Below, piece after piece: positions 26,961-36,063 of a stretch of 53,950 nucleotides of DNA. The first letter of the stretch is position 1; each line of letters starts with the position of its first letter. Origin of the DNA: Blastopirellula sp. (GTDB taxonomy: Bacteria > Planctomycetota > Planctomycetia > Pirellulales > Pirellulaceae); the NCBI GenBank assembly GCA_002733575.1, contig NVWB01000022.1, forward strand, positions 1 through 53,950, read 5' to 3'. The notes under the pieces are model-generated. The model was not told the DNA's origin, ran no database searches, and saw only the letters and a list, made by a program, of their open reading frames with translations. The position numbers and the translations under genes are program-made.

Positions 26961-27596
26961 ATGTCAATTAGGTTATTATTTGCTCTAGGCATAATGCCAT
27001 TGTTAGCAAGTACAGCATCGGCTCAATGGTATCATAACTCAGGAGCAAAAGCCGCGACTATTGAGGAAAGCCACGCACGGGGTCTTGCGGATGTTGTTCG
27101 TTCTTCAGCCGAAGCGAACTTGAACAATTCTGCGGCAGCCATCAATGTGGAAGAGGCGCGTTCAAAGTACATCGCCAATCGGAACGAGGCCCAACAAGTA
27201 TATTTTGAAATGCGTCGTCGGAACGATGCCTATCGTAAAGAAAAAGCGGGCCCTAAACCAACTAGCGAGCAACTCTTTCGCTTGAACAAACAGCGGGCAC
27301 CCAAACGATTGTCCAACGCTGAAATCGATCCACTGACGGGCGAAATTGCATGGCCATTTCTTTTGACCGATACTCCGTACAGTGAACATCGAACAAAGCT
27401 TGACAAAGCATTTACCGCCAGGGCCGAACATGGTTCGTATTCGAGTGTTTCTCAGTACAACGAGGTAACCAGCACAGCGAACGATATGAGCGACCTGCTG
27501 AAAAGTAAGATTCGTGACTATAAACCTCAAGAGTATACGAACGCGAGCTCATTTATGAAGGCATTGATTTACGATGCCCAATTCCCATCGGGTTAA
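26961..27596 (+). CDS. Secreted protein of unknown function
   Basis: A 211-residue exported protein. The start is ATG 26961, with AGGAAG just upstream; a signal peptide (MSIRLLFALGIMPLLASTASA) is followed directly by the mature sequence QWYHNSGAKAATIEESHARG. The first half of the mature part is helical and Ala/Glu/Arg rich with repeated Asn and Ala (NLNNSAAAINVEEARSKY), the second contains LTGEIAWPFLL. I recall similar Q-W-Y...EESHARG proteins in planctomycete genomes but no assigned function. It precedes the HEAT-repeat protein by 66 bases on the same strand; both are exported, so they may act together. Confidence 0.75.
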   Translation: MSIRLLFALGIMPLLASTASAQWYHNSGAKAATIEESHARGLADVVRSSAEANLNNSAAAINVEEARSKYIANRNEAQQVYFEMRRRNDAYRKEKAGPKPTSEQLFRLNKQRAPKRLSNAEIDPLTGEIAWPFLLTDTPYSEHRTKLDKAFTARAEHGSYSSVSQYNEVTSTANDMSDLLKSKIRDYKPQEYTNASSFMKALIYDAQFPSG

Positions 27597-27662
27597 TCGT
27601 GATCGCCTTTTATTGCCTTACTATCTTAAAACGAATCGACTTACTTTCCTTGGAGAAAGCAA

Positions 27663-29393
27663 ATGAATAAACGAATATTATCAGCCCTATTTTTGCCACT
27701 TATCGCCGTGAGTGCGGCGATGGCTCACGACGGTGACGTCGATAAATTAATCAAGCAACTCTCCGCCGATGGCGAAGCGGCCATTGTAGCGGCAGACGAA
27801 CTGGCAAAATACCCTGGCGATGCAGATCATGCTGTGCCAGCTTTGATCAAAGCCTTGTCTAGCAAAGATGCCGAACTGCGTTGGCATGCTGCTCGTACCT
27901 TAAGTGAATACGAAGTAGACGCTGCCCCAGCGGCGGCCGCTTTGACCAAAGCACTTGCCGATGACAACGCAAAAGTAAGAGCCTATTCAGCGTATGCTTT
28001 AGGTCAAATGGGCGATGCTGGTCTCGTAGCGGTTCCTGAATTGATCAAACTGATTGGCAGTAAAGATGTACTGGTACGCCGGGCCGCTTTGCGTGCGATT
28101 GACAACCTTGATACAGATCAAGATGTCACGTTGCCTCTCTTGGTAAAAGTATTGGAAGACGCCGAACCATCGGTAATTATTCCTGTGCTTCACGAACTAG
28201 CTGAAGCGGGCATAGATTCGTTGCCTCGCTTGATTACCGCATTGGATAACGAAAAAGCTTGTTATTGGGCTTGTTTAGTGATCGCAGAAATGGGGCCAGA
28301 TGCAGCTCCTGCGGTTCCTGCATTGATCAAGGTCTTGAAACATAGCGAACCATATACTCGCGTGCAGGCTTTGATCGCCTTGGGCGAAATTGGACCAGCA
28401 GCTTCCACGGCTGCGGATGCCGTGAGCCAATTGTTGGCGAATAATGATTCAACTGCTGTTCAATATGGAGCCGCATTTGCTTTAGGTTCGATGGGCGACA
28501 AATCTGCCATTGGTGCATTAAAGAAGTCTGCCCAAAGCGACGATCCGTTTCTTAAAATGATCAGCACTTGGGCCATTGCCATGCTCAACAAAGATGACAA
28601 GGTGGCCGTCCGTAAAGCAGCCAAAGTTTTGGTTCTCAACTTGAAACACGAACAAGCGAATGTGCGTGCTGCTGCCGCGCGATGTTTGGTTCGCTTAGAA
28701 GCACCACAAAGAATCGTCGCGCCGATGATGATCGAGGCATTCAACGATGGCGACCCTACAGTTACCGCAAATATGCGTGCTGCGATTGTCGCTTATGGAG
28801 CCAAATCGGTTCCACGTGTACTCATAGCCTTGGAAAAGGAAGAACTTCGTTTGCACGCACTTGATATCTTGCGTCAGCTTGGTTCGGCTGCCAAAGATGC
28901 AGTTCCTGCTTTGACGAAGATGGTATCCGATGACGATGCAGAAGTACAAAGTGCGACATTAAAGGCTCTTGCTGCCATTGGGCCAGATGCCGCACCGGCT
29001 ACGGGCGCGATTGCCAAATTGTTGGCAAGCGATTCAGAAGATCTTCAACAAGATGCCCTGTTTGCCTTGGGTAGCATCGGTGAAGGGGCTGCTGGTGCTG
29101 CAAAAAGTATTTTGCCGCTGCTCAGCAGCGAAATCGAGTTCACCAAAGTGGCCGCCGGTTGGGCACTTGCCCAAATTGCTTCAAGTAATGCCGATATGGC
29201 AGAAGCTGCTGTACCTGCCTTGATTGCTGGACTAAGCGACAGCAATGAATTAGTACGGGCCGAATCCGCAGCAGCACTTGGGCTATTCGGCAAACATGCC
29301 AGTTCCGCCGCTGGTGCTTTGAAAACAGCAGTCAAAGATAACCATGCCGAAGTTCGAGCCGCTGCCAGAAAAGCTCTGAAAGCAGTTCAGTAA
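27663..29393 (+). CDS. Secreted HEAT-repeat protein
   Basis: A 576-residue protein made almost entirely of HEAT repeats after a signal peptide (residues 1-21, ending AAMA). About fourteen helical pairs of roughly 37 residues are visible, with the recurrent pattern D-A-x-P-A-V-P-A-L-I-K-x-L followed by L-x-x-x-D-x-x-V-R-x-x-A-A-x-A-L-G-x-I-G. Such solenoids bind proteins and have no catalytic residues. TTGGAGAAAG upstream is a good ribosome site. The gene ends in a strong rho-independent terminator. Large exported HEAT proteins are a planctomycete trademark; a scaffold in the periplasm or paryphoplasm is the reasonable inference. Confidence 0.9.
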   Translation: MNKRILSALFLPLIAVSAAMAHDGDVDKLIKQLSADGEAAIVAADELAKYPGDADHAVPALIKALSSKDAELRWHAARTLSEYEVDAAPAAAALTKALADDNAKVRAYSAYALGQMGDAGLVAVPELIKLIGSKDVLVRRAALRAIDNLDTDQDVTLPLLVKVLEDAEPSVIIPVLHELAEAGIDSLPRLITALDNEKACYWACLVIAEMGPDAAPAVPALIKVLKHSEPYTRVQALIALGEIGPAASTAADAVSQLLANNDSTAVQYGAAFALGSMGDKSAIGALKKSAQSDDPFLKMISTWAIAMLNKDDKVAVRKAAKVLVLNLKHEQANVRAAAARCLVRLEAPQRIVAPMMIEAFNDGDPTVTANMRAAIVAYGAKSVPRVLIALEKEELRLHALDILRQLGSAAKDAVPALTKMVSDDDAEVQSATLKALAAIGPDAAPATGAIAKLLASDSEDLQQDALFALGSIGEGAAGAAKSILPLLSSEIEFTKVAAGWALAQIASSNADMAEAAVPALIAGLSDSNELVRAESAAALGLFGKHASSAAGALKTAVKDNHAEVRAAARKALKAVQ

Positions 29394-29420
29394 TTCGCTT
29401 TGAGAAAACGGAAAAGCTAA

Positions 29421-29458
29421 AAAAAGGCCCTCGTACATTTTTGCACGAGGGCCTTTTT
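29421..29458. terminator. Bidirectional rho-independent terminator
   Basis: A perfect 14-base-pair stem (29421-29434 with 29445-29458) closes a 10-base loop. The stem is AAAAAGGCCCTCGT against its complement, so an A run precedes and a T run follows on both strands; it can terminate the HEAT-protein transcript rightward and the epmA transcript leftward. Confidence 0.93.
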
Positions 29459-29583
29459 CATTCGAGTGCGTATTTTCTCCAATCACAAGCAGATGATGAA
29501 CTCCATTTGAGTTCCGTGAATTCTTGACCGCTGTAACCTCCGATGGCCTAACGGCCACACCCAAATTATATCTCTTACTTCAA

Positions 29584-30567
29584 TCAGGCCCGGTCAATGG
29601 GGAAGGCCAGCACTTCATCAATCGATTGTTTGTCGATTGCCAGCATGGCGAGTCGGTCCAACCCCAGGGCCACGCCAGCACAGGCAGGTAGGCCGTGCTG
29701 CATGGCTTCTAATAGATGGCTTGCTTCAGGCAGCGGCGGTTTGCCATCGTTGATGCGGAGTTGATTGGTCTTCTGATTTCTTTCTTGCAGAAGCGCAGGG
29801 TCCAACAGTTCGCAGTACCCATTGGCCAGTTCGATGCCTTTGACGTAGAGTTCAAATCGCTGGGCCACCGCAGGATTGGTGCCGCGCACTTGGGCCAACG
29901 CGGCTTGTGTGGCCGGGTAGTTGTACAAGATCACTGGGCAATGGGTGCCAAGGTGCGGTTGAACTTTTTCGACCAGCAACAGATCCAGTAATCCGTCATG
30001 GTCTTCGACTGTGATCGAAGCGGGGATGTCGATGTTCATTTCGATCAAGCGTTGCATTAATTGTGGGCCGGTGATTTCGTGCGGGTCGACATCGGCATAT
30101 TTTAGAAACGCATTTTGATACGTCAGCTTTTGAGCCAGACCACGCTTGAGCGTCAAGTCGGCCAGTTCTGACAACAGCTCCATGCCTGCGTGCATGTCAT
30201 CGCCGGTGCGATACCATTCGACCATCGTGAACTCGGGGTTATGCAACCGGCCAGTTTCCCCTGCACGAAACGCTTTGCAAATCTGATAAATGGCATCGGC
30301 TCCAGAGGCCAACAGCCGCTTCATGCAAAACTCGGGCGAAGTTTGCAGCCAGTAGTTTTTGCCTTGCTGCGGATGACGCGGGTCATTCGGCAGTGTGACG
30401 GCAATGGGGTCTAGATATTGATCGATCACAGTATCACGCGAGAGCAGCGGGGTCTCGACTTCGATAAACTTTTGGGTATCGAAGAACTGGCGAATCGTTT
30501 TGAGTAATTGGGCCCTTTGCTCTAAGGTTTCAAGTGAAGCCTTGGCTGGCCATGTTTCTGAAGTCAT
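29584..30567 (-). CDS. epmA: EF-P-(R)-beta-lysine ligase EpmA
   Basis: A 327-residue class II lysyl-tRNA synthetase paralog lacking an anticodon domain. It activates (R)-beta-lysine and attaches it to the conserved lysine of EF-P. Visible class II motifs are FIEVETPLL near the N-terminus, the motif-2 loop FRAGETGRLHNPEFTMVEWYR, and the C-terminal motif 3 GVALGLDRLAMLA. The length of about 325 and the absence of an N-terminal OB domain distinguish EpmA (PoxA/GenX) from LysS. Its partner genes are in the same neighbourhood: EF-P at 31802-32371 and EpmB at 32530-33582, which makes the assignment secure. Confidence 0.95.
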   Translation of the reverse strand: MTSETWPAKASLETLEQRAQLLKTIRQFFDTQKFIEVETPLLSRDTVIDQYLDPIAVTLPNDPRHPQQGKNYWLQTSPEFCMKRLLASGADAIYQICKAFRAGETGRLHNPEFTMVEWYRTGDDMHAGMELLSELADLTLKRGLAQKLTYQNAFLKYADVDPHEITGPQLMQRLIEMNIDIPASITVEDHDGLLDLLLVEKVQPHLGTHCPVILYNYPATQAALAQVRGTNPAVAQRFELYVKGIELANGYCELLDPALLQERNQKTNQLRINDGKPPLPEASHLLEAMQHGLPACAGVALGLDRLAMLAIDKQSIDEVLAFPIDRA

Positions 30568-30749
30568 TGCAAGTATTGCTGGATTAAGAGAGATAACGGA
30601 ATCAAGAGGGAACGATTTGCCCCATCGGTTCTAACAAACAATAGAAAAAACACCAGATGGTTGAAAATTGTTGTAGAATAAATGCCAAGATTTGATCCTC
30701 TTCAAGCGAATAGATTTTCTGACAACATAACATCACTTGGGAATTTTTC

Positions 30750-31718
30750 ATGTTTGGATTTTTGAATCCGCGAACGCAGCATCTTTCGTATCGCAGCCTT
30801 TATGCTCGGGGTTGTCAGCATTTGAAGTTGAGTTACGGGGTTCGTTCACTGGTGTTTCATAGTTTTGAGTCGGTGTTTTTATATGGCTACGCGGCCGATG
30901 TCGGGGCGTTTGATCGAACGAAGGTGCCGGCCAAACGATGTTGTAAATTGCAGGCAAGTAAAACTTTGCTGGAACAACCAGATCGGGTTTACGGTGAGTT
31001 CACTGCATCGCTGAGTATGCTACTGACTTCGATCAAATTGGAAGACGATATATTAGACAACAATTCGATGCTGGCTCGCACGGCCAAGTTTGGATTACGC
31101 AAACCGATCCAAAATACGAATGCCTATTTTTCGACAATTGATGCTCGGTTCGAAGAGAAGACTTCGTCTTTCATTCAAGAGCACCACAACTTGGAACGCA
31201 GTAGCCGATCAGTTACCGTCGAAGAATTGGCGAAGCCCACGGCGGACGGGTTTGGATACATGTTTGAAATGTACTCGCATCTGCCCAAGTTAGAAGGGCA
31301 TCGAGAATCGTTACGCACGCTCGGCAATCATGTTGGGTCGGCCATCATCGCGTATGACTGTGGAGTCGATTGGAAACGTGATCACCGCAACAGCGATTTT
31401 AATCCGGTGACCTGTGAAGCAGAAGCGAGAGAAGCGTTGCGTTTTTCGGCCCGAGAGCTTAGGGCAGCAGCCCGATATGTGCAGCCGATCATTGACGATG
31501 ACGATGGCATCAGTGCTGAAGTGTTAGATACAGTTGCGGATCGTGTCGAACATCAAGCAGGCGACCAGGGAGAACCGCAGGAACCGTTTCAACCCAAGAA
31601 AGAAGGATGCGGGAACAATTGTAGTGAAATTGGGCTCAATTCCTGCTGTCTTTGTGGTGACGCTTCTGGAACTTGTTGCTGTGAAGGAGGGCTCGAATTG
31701 TGTTGCGGTTGTTGTTAG
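30750..31718 (+). CDS. DUF5685-like protein with cysteine-rich C-terminal tail
   Basis: A 322-residue protein resembling the DUF5685 family: the start MFGFLNPRTQHLSYRSLYARGCQHL, an Asp-rich helix KLEDDILD (about residues 97-104) and a second segment AYDCGVDWKRDHRNSDFNPV (about 206-225) that corresponds to the D-x-x-D-D...N-P-(L/V) motif. The paired Asp-rich helices recall isoprenoid-synthase-type folds. The last 35 residues (from about 287) hold twelve cysteines as CC and CCC clusters ending CGCC, which could bind metal. It lies between epmA and efp, divergent from the first and convergent with the second. Function unknown; a link with EF-P modification is only contextual. Confidence 0.7.
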   Translation: MFGFLNPRTQHLSYRSLYARGCQHLKLSYGVRSLVFHSFESVFLYGYAADVGAFDRTKVPAKRCCKLQASKTLLEQPDRVYGEFTASLSMLLTSIKLEDDILDNNSMLARTAKFGLRKPIQNTNAYFSTIDARFEEKTSSFIQEHHNLERSSRSVTVEELAKPTADGFGYMFEMYSHLPKLEGHRESLRTLGNHVGSAIIAYDCGVDWKRDHRNSDFNPVTCEAEAREALRFSARELRAAARYVQPIIDDDDGISAEVLDTVADRVEHQAGDQGEPQEPFQPKKEGCGNNCSEIGLNSCCLCGDASGTCCCEGGLELCCGCC

Positions 31719-31723
31719 GGCAC

Positions 31724-31758
31724 AAAAAAAGGCGAACGAGCTAGTCCACTCATTCGCC
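31724..31758 (-). terminator. Rho-independent terminator of efp
   Basis: On the minus strand a 10-base-pair stem (31758-31749 with 31740-31731, one G-T pair, GGCGAATGAG) is followed by seven T residues (31730-31724). It lies 43 bases past the efp stop codon and also just past the stop of the convergent DUF5685-like gene. Confidence 0.85.
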
Positions 31759-31801
31759 GATGGTGTTTCGTCATTCAACATCAATGTTTGATATCGAAGA
31801 A

Positions 31802-32371
31802 TTATTTAACCTTGACTCGTTCTACATAATCGCCGGTTCGGGTGTCGACGCGGATGTTGTCGCCGATGTTGACGAAGATCGGGACGAGAATCTCAGCACC
31901 GGTGTCTACCTTGGCTGGTTTATTCACGTTGGTGGCCGTATCGCCTTTGGCGCCAGGCTCACAGTATTCGACTTTCAGCACCACATGGTTTGGTGGGGCC
32001 ACGGTCATCGGGTTTTCATTAAACAAGGTCATTATACACTTCATGCCATCGGTCAAATATTTCCAGGCATCGCCCACCTTATCGGCACTTAGTTCGTATT
32101 GATCGAAGGTTTCGTTGTCCATAAAGACAAACATATCGCCTTGTTTGTAGAGGAATTGGCAGTCGGTTTCTTCCACATCGGCAGCTTCTAACGATTCGCC
32201 ACCGCGATAGGTACGGTCTAGCGTGTTACCGCGAATCATGTTTTTTAGCTTACATTTATAGAGAGCACTTCCTTTACCCGGTTTGACAAAGTTAAATTCT
32301 GTAATCAAATAGGGCTCGCCATTGATCTGAACTTTCAATCCTTTGCGAAAGTCGCTGGTGTTGTACTGCAC
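31802..32371 (-). CDS. efp: Translation elongation factor P
   Basis: A 189-residue EF-P, which binds between the P and E sites and relieves ribosome stalling at polyproline stretches. Domain I (KOW-like) carries the modification loop FVKPGKGSAL with the acceptor lysine K33, followed by OB domains II and III ending in the usual GDYVERVK. The start is a GTG at 32369-32371, preceded by a purine-rich GAGAGAG. PGKGSA and the presence of epmA and epmB nearby indicate beta-lysylation of K33 rather than rhamnosylation or hydroxyl-free forms. Proline-rich proteins such as the PPTY-linker paralogs in this window are plausible clients. Divergent from epmB across about 158 bases. Confidence 0.97.
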   Translation of the reverse strand: MQYNTSDFRKGLKVQINGEPYLITEFNFVKPGKGSALYKCKLKNMIRGNTLDRTYRGGESLEAADVEETDCQFLYKQGDMFVFMDNETFDQYELSADKVGDAWKYLTDGMKCIMTLFNENPMTVAPPNHVVLKVEYCEPGAKGDTATNVNKPAKVDTGAEILVPIFVNIGDNIRVDTRTGDYVERVKVK

Positions 32372-32529
32372 GTTTACTCTCTCTTTCGATATGCTGTGAC
32401 TATCGGTTTCAATTTGTCAGGTGACAACTGTCGTTAGGCCGATTGTTTTTTGACTATGTATTCTATTTAGCGGCAGCCCGATTTCAGGCTTTTGTCGCCA
32501 GTATAGCACTTAATTGATTCATCTTGGAA

Positions 32530-33582
32530 ATGCGTATTGTAACGAGCCAAAGCGATTCTGTCCGTAGCACTTCTGCCGCTGCGCGCGAATCGACCGCGAT
32601 AAAACTGCCGGTTTGGCAGCAGGCAATGAAAAACGCGATCCGCAATATGGCCGATTTGGCCCGGTTTTTAGAGCTTTCAGATGACTCGATTGTTCAAGCA
32701 GAGGCCGCTGTGCAGCAATTTCCGCTGTTTGTGCCTCAAGCTTTTGCCGCCAAGATGGAAAAGGGGAATCCCAACGACCCGCTGTTGTTGCAGGTGCTGC
32801 CTCAACAGCAGGAAACTGTTGATACCAAAGGGTTTACGAGTGACCCGGTGGGCGATAGTTCGGCCACGTTATCGCCTGGATTGCTGCAAAAATATCATGG
32901 TCGGGCGCTGATGGTGGTCACTGGGGCCTGTGCAGTCCATTGCCGCTACTGTTTTCGGCGGCATTTTCCTTATTCTGAATCACCCAAGGGCCTGGAAGCC
33001 TGGTTGCCAGCGATTGAGCAACTGGCGGCGGATGACTCGATTCAAGAGATTATTCTCTCTGGCGGCGATCCTTTGACGCTGGTCGATGAGAAACTAGCGA
33101 TTTTGGTGGCGGAACTAGAGAAAATCCCCCACTTACAACGGCTGCGAATTCACACGCGCTTGCCGATCATGATTCCTGAGCGAGTCAACAGTGACCTGTT
33201 GAGTTGGCTGACCGGTTCACGATTGACGCCTGTGATGGTGGTGCATGCCAATCATCCGCATGAATTAGATGAAGCGGTTTTGAATTCACTAGGGCAGATC
33301 GTCGATGCTGGTGTCCCTGTGTTGAATCAAGCGGTGCTACTGCGCGGCGTGAATGATGACGCGGATGTGCTGACGGAACTTTGCGAGCGTTTAGTGAATG
33401 CCCGGGTGATGCCGTACTATTTGCATCAGCTCGACAAGGTCACCGGCGCGGCCCATTTTGAAGTACCCAAAAAAACAGGCAAGCGACTCATACAACAATT
33501 GCATGGTCGCTTGCCTGGCTATGCGGTTCCTCGGTATGTTGAGGAAATTCAAGGGGATGTCGGCAAGGTTTCGATCCAATAA
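32530..33582 (+). CDS. epmB: EF-P lysine 2,3-aminomutase EpmB
   Basis: A 350-residue radical SAM, PLP-dependent lysine 2,3-aminomutase that makes (R)-beta-lysine for EpmA. The iron-sulfur cysteines are C134, C138 and C141 in GACAVHCRYCFRRHFPY. SGGDPLTL and the later LHQLDKVTGAAHF (which carries the PLP-region lysine) are characteristic, and the short length without the C-terminal tetramerisation part of KamA identifies EpmB. ATG 32530 is used; an in-frame TTG two codons earlier is possible. Transcribed away from efp; the 158-base spacer carries both promoters. A terminator overlaps the stop codon. Confidence 0.95.
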   Translation: MRIVTSQSDSVRSTSAAARESTAIKLPVWQQAMKNAIRNMADLARFLELSDDSIVQAEAAVQQFPLFVPQAFAAKMEKGNPNDPLLLQVLPQQQETVDTKGFTSDPVGDSSATLSPGLLQKYHGRALMVVTGACAVHCRYCFRRHFPYSESPKGLEAWLPAIEQLAADDSIQEIILSGGDPLTLVDEKLAILVAELEKIPHLQRLRIHTRLPIMIPERVNSDLLSWLTGSRLTPVMVVHANHPHELDEAVLNSLGQIVDAGVPVLNQAVLLRGVNDDADVLTELCERLVNARVMPYYLHQLDKVTGAAHFEVPKKTGKRLIQQLHGRLPGYAVPRYVEEIQGDVGKVSIQ

Positions 33583-33610
33583 TCGGACCGAAACCTGCCT
33601 ACTTTTTTTT
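33566..33610 (+). terminator. Rho-independent terminator of epmB
   Basis: A 12-base-pair stem with one A-C mismatch (33566-33577, AGGTTTCGATCC, against 33585-33596) encloses a 7-base loop containing part of the epmB stop, then eight T residues at 33603-33610. It separates epmB from the convergent thioredoxin-fold gene, whose stop is nine bases further on. Confidence 0.8.
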
Positions 33611-33619
33611 CTACGTTCA

Positions 33620-34729
33620 CTACTCGGCAAGTAGCTCTTTGATTTTTTCATCCAATGCTTTGGCGTTGGCAGGGCCTGAGCCAACTTTGACCATTTGGAT
33701 TACCCCTTTTCGGTCAATCAGCACGACATGTGGAATCCCTGAGACAGCATAGTATTCGCTCAAGCGATTGTCTTTCGGTTGAATCCCGATGCGGTGTCCT
33801 AAGTCATGAGATTGTGCAAACTTTTCGAGTGCATCCAACTCAACTTTTACGTCGACTGTTTCTGTTGAGCGTACTGCTTTTTTCGCTTCAGCATCCCATT
33901 CGTAGTTATACTGTCTTGTTAAACCAAGGATCACAAGTCCTTCCTCAGCATGATCTTTATTCCATTCGGAAAGATGTGGGAAGGTTGCCACGCAGGGCCC
34001 ACACCAAACAGCCCAGAAGTCGAGCAATACGACTTTGCCTTTGAGTTCGGCATCAATGAGCGGTGCGCCGTTGGTCCATTGATCGATTCCTAGTGGAATA
34101 GCGTCTTTACCGACAAGTTCGAGTAATTTGAGTTGTGACTCGATGGTTTGCTTGATTCTACTCAGGCTTCGAGTCGCTAAAGAGATGGCTGTTTTAGTGG
34201 ATTCTTTTTCTGACTTTTCAGAAATCGCTTTAAAGTACTCTTCAAACTTGGCGAGACTTGCTTCGGCTTTCTTCGGGTTTGCACGGGCTTCGGTAGCCAA
34301 CTCAGACATAACTTTTTGACCGTAAAGAGAGATGGCTTCCGTATCGTCAGGGTCTTTCGCTAATCGCTCTTCTAATTCTTTTCGTGTCACTTTTGCTAAA
34401 GCAATTTTACTTTTAAAATAAGGAATGGCATTCTCAACACGTGATTTCCAAGATTTTGCTTCGGCTTCTTCTGGCTTCACACTAGCGATAAACGCCGCAA
34501 GAGCTTCGAGGTGTTTTTCGGCTTTCGATGCGTCAGTTAATACCAGTGCGCGGAGAACTTTAAAGTTCGCATCGCCGAAAGCTTTGATGGCTTTAGCGTC
34601 ATTAGGGTTCTCTTTCAGAGTAGCAATTGCCTCAGGGGCTTTAAGCAAGTCCGAAGGCTCTTCGGCCTGAACGATTGCCAACTGGCAAAGAAGTAAACTA
34701 AATGCAAGAAGTAAATTGAGGGGTTTCAT
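33620..34729 (-). CDS. Exported TlpA-like thioredoxin-fold protein with helical N-terminal domain
   Basis: A 369-residue exported thiol-disulfide oxidoreductase. After a signal peptide (1-22, ending VQA) comes an alpha-helical region of two similar blocks (about 25-200) with recurring NPNDAKA/NPKKAEA segments, like TPR-type helices. The C-terminal thioredoxin domain (about 205-369) has the redox motif W242-C-G-P-C246 in VLLDFWAVWCGPC and the cis-proline loop SGIPHVVLIDRKG. This TlpA/ResA type with a helical extension is common among planctomycetes. It acts outside the cytoplasmic membrane, reducing or forming disulfides, or tethering partners via the helical part. It converges with epmB. Confidence 0.88.
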   Translation of the reverse strand: MKPLNLLLAFSLLLCQLAIVQAEEPSDLLKAPEAIATLKENPNDAKAIKAFGDANFKVLRALVLTDASKAEKHLEALAAFIASVKPEEAEAKSWKSRVENAIPYFKSKIALAKVTRKELEERLAKDPDDTEAISLYGQKVMSELATEARANPKKAEASLAKFEEYFKAISEKSEKESTKTAISLATRSLSRIKQTIESQLKLLELVGKDAIPLGIDQWTNGAPLIDAELKGKVVLLDFWAVWCGPCVATFPHLSEWNKDHAEEGLVILGLTRQYNYEWDAEAKKAVRSTETVDVKVELDALEKFAQSHDLGHRIGIQPKDNRLSEYYAVSGIPHVVLIDRKGVIQMVKVGSGPANAKALDEKIKELLAE

Positions 34730-35208
34730 GGTATTGGTCCACCGTAGGAGAGAAATGAAAGTAGGAGCACATATTGTGAAGGGTTCTAGCTAGTTGCCTG
34801 TTGCAACTAACAGTTCAATATCTAGGACAAGCGGCAAGAATGCAATTGTCAAATCGACTTTTTTGGAAAAAGATCGTGTGAGATAGGTCACATTAGCAAG
34901 ATAAGTAGCGAAAAGAGGCTATACAGCGACTTTTTCCTTGTCTGTTTGGGAAAGTGGGACGCTCAGAGGCTCGTGTTTCAACAGAATTTCGCTCCTTTGA
35001 TTGAGGGGCTACTTGAAGAAACTAGAAGCACGTCGGGGATTGATCTCGCGTTACTCTGTCGAGTTCTGCTATAACGGCCAAATCTGTGCCCTGTGATCGG
35101 TCGTTCAGGCTGGCAATCGATGCCAAACACCCAGCGAGCAGGCCGGGCATATTCCAACCAAACATATCCCAATCAGCGACATTTGTTATCTCCTGGAGCG
35201 GTCATTCG
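34730..35208. other. Intergenic region, no clear gene
   Basis: About 480 bases between the divergent thioredoxin-fold gene and the TylF-like methyltransferase. Open frames here are short and lack ribosome sites. It should hold both promoters, but I see no strong -35/-10 pair, long hairpin or repeat. Confidence 0.4.
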
Positions 35209-35943
35209 ATGAGTAAACGACACGAACAAAAAAGATTAGATGATGATCTACAACTCGACCAATGTCTTAAAACCGAAGCAGGCAGGAGCCAACACTGGGC
35301 TGATCTACTGGGATATTGCCATGCAGATTCCATGTGCTCTCTCTTAGAGTCAACGCTTCATTTACCAGGTGATGTGATTGAATGCGGTGTCTATCGGGGA
35401 ACTTCCTTAAGAAAAATCGGGAGAATGATCTCGGAGATATCGCCAGACAAAGAGTTGTTTGCTTGTGATAGTTTTGCCGGATTTCCGGAAGAAAAAGTAG
35501 GGCGAATTGATGTCGGTTGGTTTCGTTTCTTGTCGAGACTAAGAAAGAAATTTCAACTGGCTGATGATACGCCAGCGCGAATGGAACAATTCTTTAGCAT
35601 GTATAATATCAAGGGAAAGATCGTTAAAGGATTCTTTTCTGACACTCTGCAACAATTTAAACAGAATTCATTTTGTTTTATTCATGTAGATTGTGATATC
35701 TATGAATCGCACATTGAATGCCTAGACGAACTCTATCAAAATCTTGTTCCTGGTGGAGTAGCAGTGTTTGATGACTATGGCACAAAAGGGTGGCCCGGCG
35801 CAACAGTAGCCGTTGATGAATTTTTCTCTTCTAGAGACGAGGCGCCATCTCAATCGTTTGACCGAGAAACCGCAGCCTGGTATGTCCGAAAACCGCTCGC
35901 GTCAGTCCAAACCTCGGCAGACTTACAGCGGCAAGCCGGTTAG
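35209..35943 (+). CDS. TylF/macrocin-type O-methyltransferase
   Basis: A 244-residue SAM-dependent methyltransferase of the TylF/MycF type, which methylates hydroxyls of sugars. The SAM-binding motif I is DVIECGVYRGTSLRKIG (about residues 58-74), followed by the acidic ELFACDSFAGFPE, and the metal-binding region is CFIHVDCDIYES with VPGGVAVFDDYG. ATG 35209 is chosen because GGAG lies upstream and homology starts soon after; the frame is open for another 41 codons upstream. Proteins of this family in non-antibiotic producers often modify surface polysaccharides. It stands alone, followed by a 221-bp class repeat that supplies a terminator-like hairpin. Confidence 0.82.
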   Translation: MSKRHEQKRLDDDLQLDQCLKTEAGRSQHWADLLGYCHADSMCSLLESTLHLPGDVIECGVYRGTSLRKIGRMISEISPDKELFACDSFAGFPEEKVGRIDVGWFRFLSRLRKKFQLADDTPARMEQFFSMYNIKGKIVKGFFSDTLQQFKQNSFCFIHVDCDIYESHIECLDELYQNLVPGGVAVFDDYGTKGWPGATVAVDEFFSSRDEAPSQSFDRETAAWYVRKPLASVQTSADLQRQAG

Positions 35944-36063
35944 TCACCCATCATTAGGGTGTGAACCGTGAGTCGAAATTAAGACACTTCTTGGTGAACT
36001 CCCACATAAAATCTCATTCTTCTGATGCACTATTACGGAACATGAGACCGGGCGACAGCCTTG

